Shown in pieces: positions 23,055 through 25,969 of a stretch of DNA of 25,969 nt. Below the pieces are notes generated by a model. It was not told the DNA's origin and searched no databases. It saw only the letters and a program-made list of their open reading frames with translations. A program made the position numbers and the translations under genes. Location of the stretch: the NCBI GenBank assembly GCA_022511285.1, contig JAFLRW010000008.1, positions 1 through 25,969 of the forward strand, given 5' to 3'. The DNA comes from Duncaniella sp. (GTDB lineage Bacteria > Bacteroidota > Bacteroidia > Bacteroidales > Muribaculaceae). Within the stretch, counting starts at the first letter, position 1, and each line of letters begins with the position of its first letter.

Positions 23055-24098
23055 ATGAAACTCAACAGCATTTTAGCCGGCACTGCCCTGGCCGCCGCAG
23101 CCCTTATGGGGGCCATCCCTGAATCATCCGCCTGCACGAGAGTGCTATATGTGGGACAAGACAGCTTGCGCATCGTAGGGCGCTCGCTTGACTGGAAGAC
23201 CCCAATCCCCACCAATCTCTATGTCTATCCGCGAGGAATGGCCAAAAAGGGCCACTCACTGCCCGGCGCCGTTGAGTGGACCTCGCGCTACGGAGCCATC
23301 TATGCCGTGAGCTATGATGGCGGCGTCACTGAGGGCATGAATGAAAAAGGGCTCGTGGTGAACGGTCTCTTCTGCAAAGGAACCGTCTACAACAACCCCG
23401 AGACTGACGGTCGTCCGCCAATGTCGCTGGCAATGTTTCCTGCCTGGATTCTCGATATGTGCAAGGACACACCCGAGGCTGTGGCAATGCTGAAGAAACA
23501 CGACTTCAACATATCAGGCGCCACCTTTGACGGAGGCACCGTCTCCGCCCTCCACTGGGGCATCACCGACGCCGCCGGACGCTCGGCAATAGTAGAGTTT
23601 GACCACGGGAATATCAATATCTATGAGGGTCAGGACCTCCAGGTGCTCACCAACGACCCCTCCTATCCCAAAATGACGGCCATCAACGATTATTGGAAAA
23701 ATATAGGCGGCACCAATATGCTCCCCGGCACAGTGACCTCGCCGGACAGATTCGTGCGCGGATATTTCTTCGACAACCATGTGGAAAAGACCGGCGACGC
23801 CGACCTCGGATACTCGATACTCCGCTCTATAATGGCTAATGTCTCAGTGCCCTACACCTATACGTCGGGCGAGGCTAACCTCTCGGCCACTCAGTGGCGT
23901 TCCGGTGCCAACCTGCGCGATTTGCGTTACTATTTCGACGTGGTGACCAACAACGGTATCTTCTACATCGACCTTGGCAAATGCGACCTGCGTCCCGGAG
24001 CCTCTGTGATGAAACTCGATGTCTCCAAGAGCCGCGATTATGTGGGGGAAGCCAACGGCCACCTCTTCAAGACCGCACCATTCACGCCTATGTACTGA
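23055..24098 (+). CDS. Choloylglycine hydrolase / penicillin V acylase family amidase (C59), exported
   Basis: 347-residue Ntn hydrolase that cleaves linear amide bonds; in gut Bacteroidales members deconjugate bile salts. The start at MKLNSILAGTALAAAALMGA gives a signal peptide ending SSA before Cys27, which becomes the N-terminal nucleophile. Family residues align by spacing: Cys27, Arg43 and Asp46 in VGRSLDW (+16 and +19), GMNEKGLVVNGLF (95-107), Asn200 in QVLTNDPSY (+173) and the Arg of SPDRFVRGYF (232 or 235). Spacings equal those of bile salt hydrolases, so the active site is complete. Bile salt and penicillin V activity cannot be separated by eye. The signal peptide places it in the periplasm, unlike the cytosolic Gram-positive enzymes. 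An N-extended form from the in-frame ATG at 22953 is possible but would lose the signal peptide. Confidence 0.9.
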   Translation: MKLNSILAGTALAAAALMGAIPESSACTRVLYVGQDSLRIVGRSLDWKTPIPTNLYVYPRGMAKKGHSLPGAVEWTSRYGAIYAVSYDGGVTEGMNEKGLVVNGLFCKGTVYNNPETDGRPPMSLAMFPAWILDMCKDTPEAVAMLKKHDFNISGATFDGGTVSALHWGITDAAGRSAIVEFDHGNINIYEGQDLQVLTNDPSYPKMTAINDYWKNIGGTNMLPGTVTSPDRFVRGYFFDNHVEKTGDADLGYSILRSIMANVSVPYTYTSGEANLSATQWRSGANLRDLRYYFDVVTNNGIFYIDLGKCDLRPGASVMKLDVSKSRDYVGEANGHLFKTAPFTPMY

Positions 24099-24130
24099 TT
24101 TGCAGAGGTCGCCGAAAAGGTGTAACTTTG
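24099..24130 (+). promoter_or_regulatory. Promoter for the nucleotidyltransferase/CDP-alcohol transferase fusion gene
   Basis: TTTG (24099-24102), 20 bases, TAACTTTG (24123-24130): exact consensus, starting on the base after the upstream stop codon. The ATG at 24139 is 8 bases beyond the -7 box, leaving a leader of a few bases at most. Confidence 0.8.
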
Positions 24131-24138
24131 TCTGCAAT

Positions 24139-25791
24139 ATGAATTACGTCATCCTTGCTGCCGGGATGGGCTCCCGGTTTACAAGCGAGGGAGTGAATAT
24201 CCCCAAACCGCTTGTGCCCCTGATGGGTCGCCCTATGATAGGGCGACTCATCGGTGTGCTGCGCAGTGTGCCCGGCTGCGGCACCATCACCGTGGTGGCC
24301 AATCCCAGGATGCCCGGGCTGGTGGAGTATCTTCAGACGCTTCAGGCAGATGGGGCGCCGCTGTGCATCCGCCCGGCCGTCACTGACAACTCCTACACCT
24401 CCCTCCGCATCGGCGCCGAAGGGCTGGAGGGCCCCTTTGTGGCAATGACGGTCGATGCCGTATTCCCTACGGATGAGTTCTCCCGCTTTGTAGGCCTCGT
24501 AGAGAGAATGCCGCAAGGGCAGGTGAATATGGCCCTCACGCGCCATATCGACGACGAGACGCCACTCTATGCCCGACTTGGCGAAAGGAATGAAGTGACG
24601 GACTATCACTACGGCGGAGAGCCTTTTGCCGAGGGTGCGGTGATTTCAGCCGGCGTGTATGGCCTCACCAATGCGGCGTTGGAAGCTGTGGAGGCCCGGG
24701 GCGACTATCCCGGCTCGCTCAGCGACTTCCAGCGCATTCTTGCTGCCGAGACCGCTGTCAGGGTGTGTGGCATTGAGTTCAGCAAGGCTCTCGACGTTGA
24801 TTCCACCCACGATTGCCGCCAGGCTGAGACATTTCTGCGCGAGGTCAACGGCGAACGTCCTCCTCGGCGCTCGCTCAAAGAGCAGTATGCCGAGTCGCTC
24901 AAAAGCCTTGACACCGAGGAGCATATTGACCTTGCCTTCTATCGTCCGATAGGATTCGGTTGGGCCATCCTCTTCCGCCGGCTCGGGGTGAGCCCGAATG
25001 CCGTCACATTAGCTTCTATCTTTATAGGAATTGCAGCCGGCATCTGCTTCTATCCTACGACGTTAAGTGTAAATGTCATAGGGATGTTCCTGCTTGTATG
25101 GGCCAACTCCTTTGACTCGGCCGACGGCCAGCTGGCACGACTCACAGGGAGATACTCGCGCCTTGGCAGAATTCTTGACGGGCTCTCGGGCGACTTTTGG
25201 TTTGCGTCGATATACATAGCAATATGTCTGCGCACAGTCCACACCCAACCTTGGGTGGCCGCTCATCCGTGGACAGTGTGGACAATAGCAGTTCTTGCCG
25301 GCATCTGCCATGCCAAGCAAGCTGCTCTGGCCGACTATTATCGCCAGTTTCATCTCTTTTTTCTCAAAGGGCACGCCGGGAGCGAACTCGATTCCTCGGC
25401 CCAACTCGAGAGTCAGGCCGAGGATATGACCTGGCGCCGGTCGCCTCTGCGCAAACTCATAGCACTCAGCTACTCGGCTTACACTCGCAGCCAAGAGGCC
25501 GAAACACCCGCCATGCAGGCTTTGCGCCGGACCATAGCCGCACGGTGGCACGACGAAGTGCCTGCATCATTCCGTGAGTGCTTCCTTGACGCAAGCCGCC
25601 CGCTATGCAAGTGGGAAAACTTCCTCACCTTCAACTGGCGCACCATCTTCCTCTTTATCTCCCTGTTTGCCGGGATTCCGTGGAGCTACTTCATCATTGA
25701 GCTCACCATCTTCAACGGAGTGATGATATTCCTCAATCGTCGCCACGAGCGGCTCTGCCACCGCTTACTCAACGCCATCAATAGCGATTGA
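24139..25791 (+). CDS. Fusion of nucleotidyltransferase and CDP-alcohol phosphatidyltransferase
   Basis: 550-residue bifunctional enzyme. Residues 1-235 are a nucleotidyltransferase: MNYVILAAGMGSRF, PKPLVPLMGRPMI (22-34), a metal Asp in VAMTVDAVF (D106) and SAGVYGLT, as in enzymes that activate sugar or polyol phosphates with CTP. After a linker, residues 265-400 are a membrane CDP-alcohol phosphatidyltransferase: GVSPNAVTLASIFIGIAAG, then NSFDSADGQLARL (D326, D329, G330, R334), RLGRILDGLSGD (G343, D347). The last catalytic Asp of the usual D-x3-D is one residue late (Gly351, Asp352). A C-terminal part (400-550) has two more membrane helices near 515-540. The layout parallels the archaeal CTP:inositol-1-phosphate cytidylyltransferase/phosphotransferase fusion, so synthesis of an inositol or similar phospholipid is inferred. 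The start follows from the promoter; the longer open frame upstream overlaps the preceding gene. Confidence 0.85.
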   Translation: MNYVILAAGMGSRFTSEGVNIPKPLVPLMGRPMIGRLIGVLRSVPGCGTITVVANPRMPGLVEYLQTLQADGAPLCIRPAVTDNSYTSLRIGAEGLEGPFVAMTVDAVFPTDEFSRFVGLVERMPQGQVNMALTRHIDDETPLYARLGERNEVTDYHYGGEPFAEGAVISAGVYGLTNAALEAVEARGDYPGSLSDFQRILAAETAVRVCGIEFSKALDVDSTHDCRQAETFLREVNGERPPRRSLKEQYAESLKSLDTEEHIDLAFYRPIGFGWAILFRRLGVSPNAVTLASIFIGIAAGICFYPTTLSVNVIGMFLLVWANSFDSADGQLARLTGRYSRLGRILDGLSGDFWFASIYIAICLRTVHTQPWVAAHPWTVWTIAVLAGICHAKQAALADYYRQFHLFFLKGHAGSELDSSAQLESQAEDMTWRRSPLRKLIALSYSAYTRSQEAETPAMQALRRTIAARWHDEVPASFRECFLDASRPLCKWENFLTFNWRTIFLFISLFAGIPWSYFIIELTIFNGVMIFLNRRHERLCHRLLNAINSD

Positions 25792-25803
25792 GCTGATTTT
25801 TGT

Positions 25804-25829
25804 GGCGCTATAATCGGCATTATCGCACC
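25804..25829. repeat. Imperfect hairpin after the fusion gene
   Basis: GGCGCTATAAT and ATTATCGCACC pair around a CGGC loop with two mismatches. It sits 13 bases after the stop and just before the next promoter. No T-tract follows; either a weak transcription stop or an operator. Confidence 0.25.
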
Positions 25830-25850
25830 ATTTTGGCCATGAGGCGGTTG

Positions 25851-25858
25851 TAACTTTG
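25851..25858 (+). promoter_or_regulatory. Promoter -7 box for the last gene
   Basis: TAACTTTG matches TAnnTTTG. A TTTG at 25832-25835 is only 15 bases upstream, so the -33 element is not well placed. The leader to the ATG at 25887 would be about 24 bases. Confidence 0.6.
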
Positions 25859-25886
25859 CAGGGTAAATCATAAATCCCTCAAAGCC

Positions 25887-25969
25887 ATGCAACAACTCCC
25901 CGTGTCCGACCGCGCCTTCGGTCGCCTGCTCAAGGAAGCCATCCTCCTCACATCCTGCCACGTCACTCT
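25887..25969 (+). CDS. Start of an unidentified protein (partial, runs off the window)
   Basis: An ATG 28 bases after a -7 box opens a frame to the window end with 27 codons beginning MQQLPVSDRAFGRLLKEAIL and continuing LTSCHVT. No signal peptide or membrane segment is evident in this short part, so it is probably cytoplasmic. I do not recognise the family. It follows the phospholipid-synthesis-type fusion gene in the same direction and could belong to the same pathway, but it has its own promoter element. Confidence 0.55.
   Translation, partial: MQQLPVSDRAFGRLLKEAILLTSCHVT

Noticed and set aside
24088..24609. 173-codon open frame antisense to the nucleotidyltransferase domain
   Set aside because: The sense strand has LAAGMGSRF and PKPLV motifs and a strong promoter; the antisense frame has none.
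1..25969. Defence, toxin-antitoxin, phage or transposon genes, tRNA and rRNA
   Set aside because: No motif, cluster or RNA structure supporting any of these was seen on either strand.

Overview
The window is chromosomal DNA from a Bacteroidales bacterium, probably a gut member close to Muribaculaceae or Bacteroides. Evidence for this is a set of Bacteroidetes-type promoters (TTTG, about 20 bases, TAnnTTTG) in front of most transcription units, an LptE-TPR-SecG gene order, BspA-type leucine-rich repeats, C-terminal sorting-like tails, a CarboxypepD_reg-type surface protein and a DUF3316 protein. The family-level placement is inference. I see no rRNA, tRNA, CRISPR array, prophage, insertion sequence or transposase; genes are dense and mostly housekeeping or envelope related.

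Layout. 1-2669 (minus): the promoter-proximal part of an efflux operon, TolC-like outer-membrane factor, HlyD/EmrA-type adaptor, then the first 23 codons of a gene that is probably an ABC-2 permease. 2713-6788 (minus): a potassium and turgor operon, a YbdG-like mechanosensitive channel, trkA, trkH, with 3-base spacing and an ATGA overlap. 6789-8696: amtB (plus) with an excellent promoter, bracketed by two copies of a 28-base non-coding repeat. 8697-9998 (minus): secreted CarboxypepD_reg-like protein. 10068-11812 (plus): LptE-family lipoprotein, TPR-like protein, SecG, then a terminator. 11874-15102 (plus): MsbA-like ABC exporter, a tiny secreted protein made of little more than a sorting-like tail, and a YegS/diacylglycerol-kinase-like lipid kinase. 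15160-16025 (minus): GT32-type glycosyltransferase. 16104-18156 (plus): a strong promoter followed by what looks like a degraded secreted-protein start, then a leucine-rich-repeat gene whose signal peptide is broken by an in-frame TAA. 18155-22736 (minus): parC-type topoisomerase subunit, DUF3316 protein and S41 lipoprotein peptidase in one tight unit. 22867-24098 (plus): choloylglycine-hydrolase/penicillin-acylase family enzyme with a long structured leader. 24099-25791 (plus): fusion of a sugar/polyol-phosphate nucleotidyltransferase with a CDP-alcohol phosphatidyltransferase. 25851-end: start of an unidentified gene.

The genes most worth a second look are the nonsense-interrupted LRR gene and the remnant before it, the attenuator-like leader of the bile-salt-hydrolase-family gene, the nucleotidyltransferase/CDP-alcohol transferase fusion with a shifted last aspartate, the repeat pair around amtB, and three plus-strand genes whose promoters sit so close to the ATG that their mRNAs should be leaderless or nearly so. 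No clearly new multi-gene system (defence, secretion or mobile) is visible.
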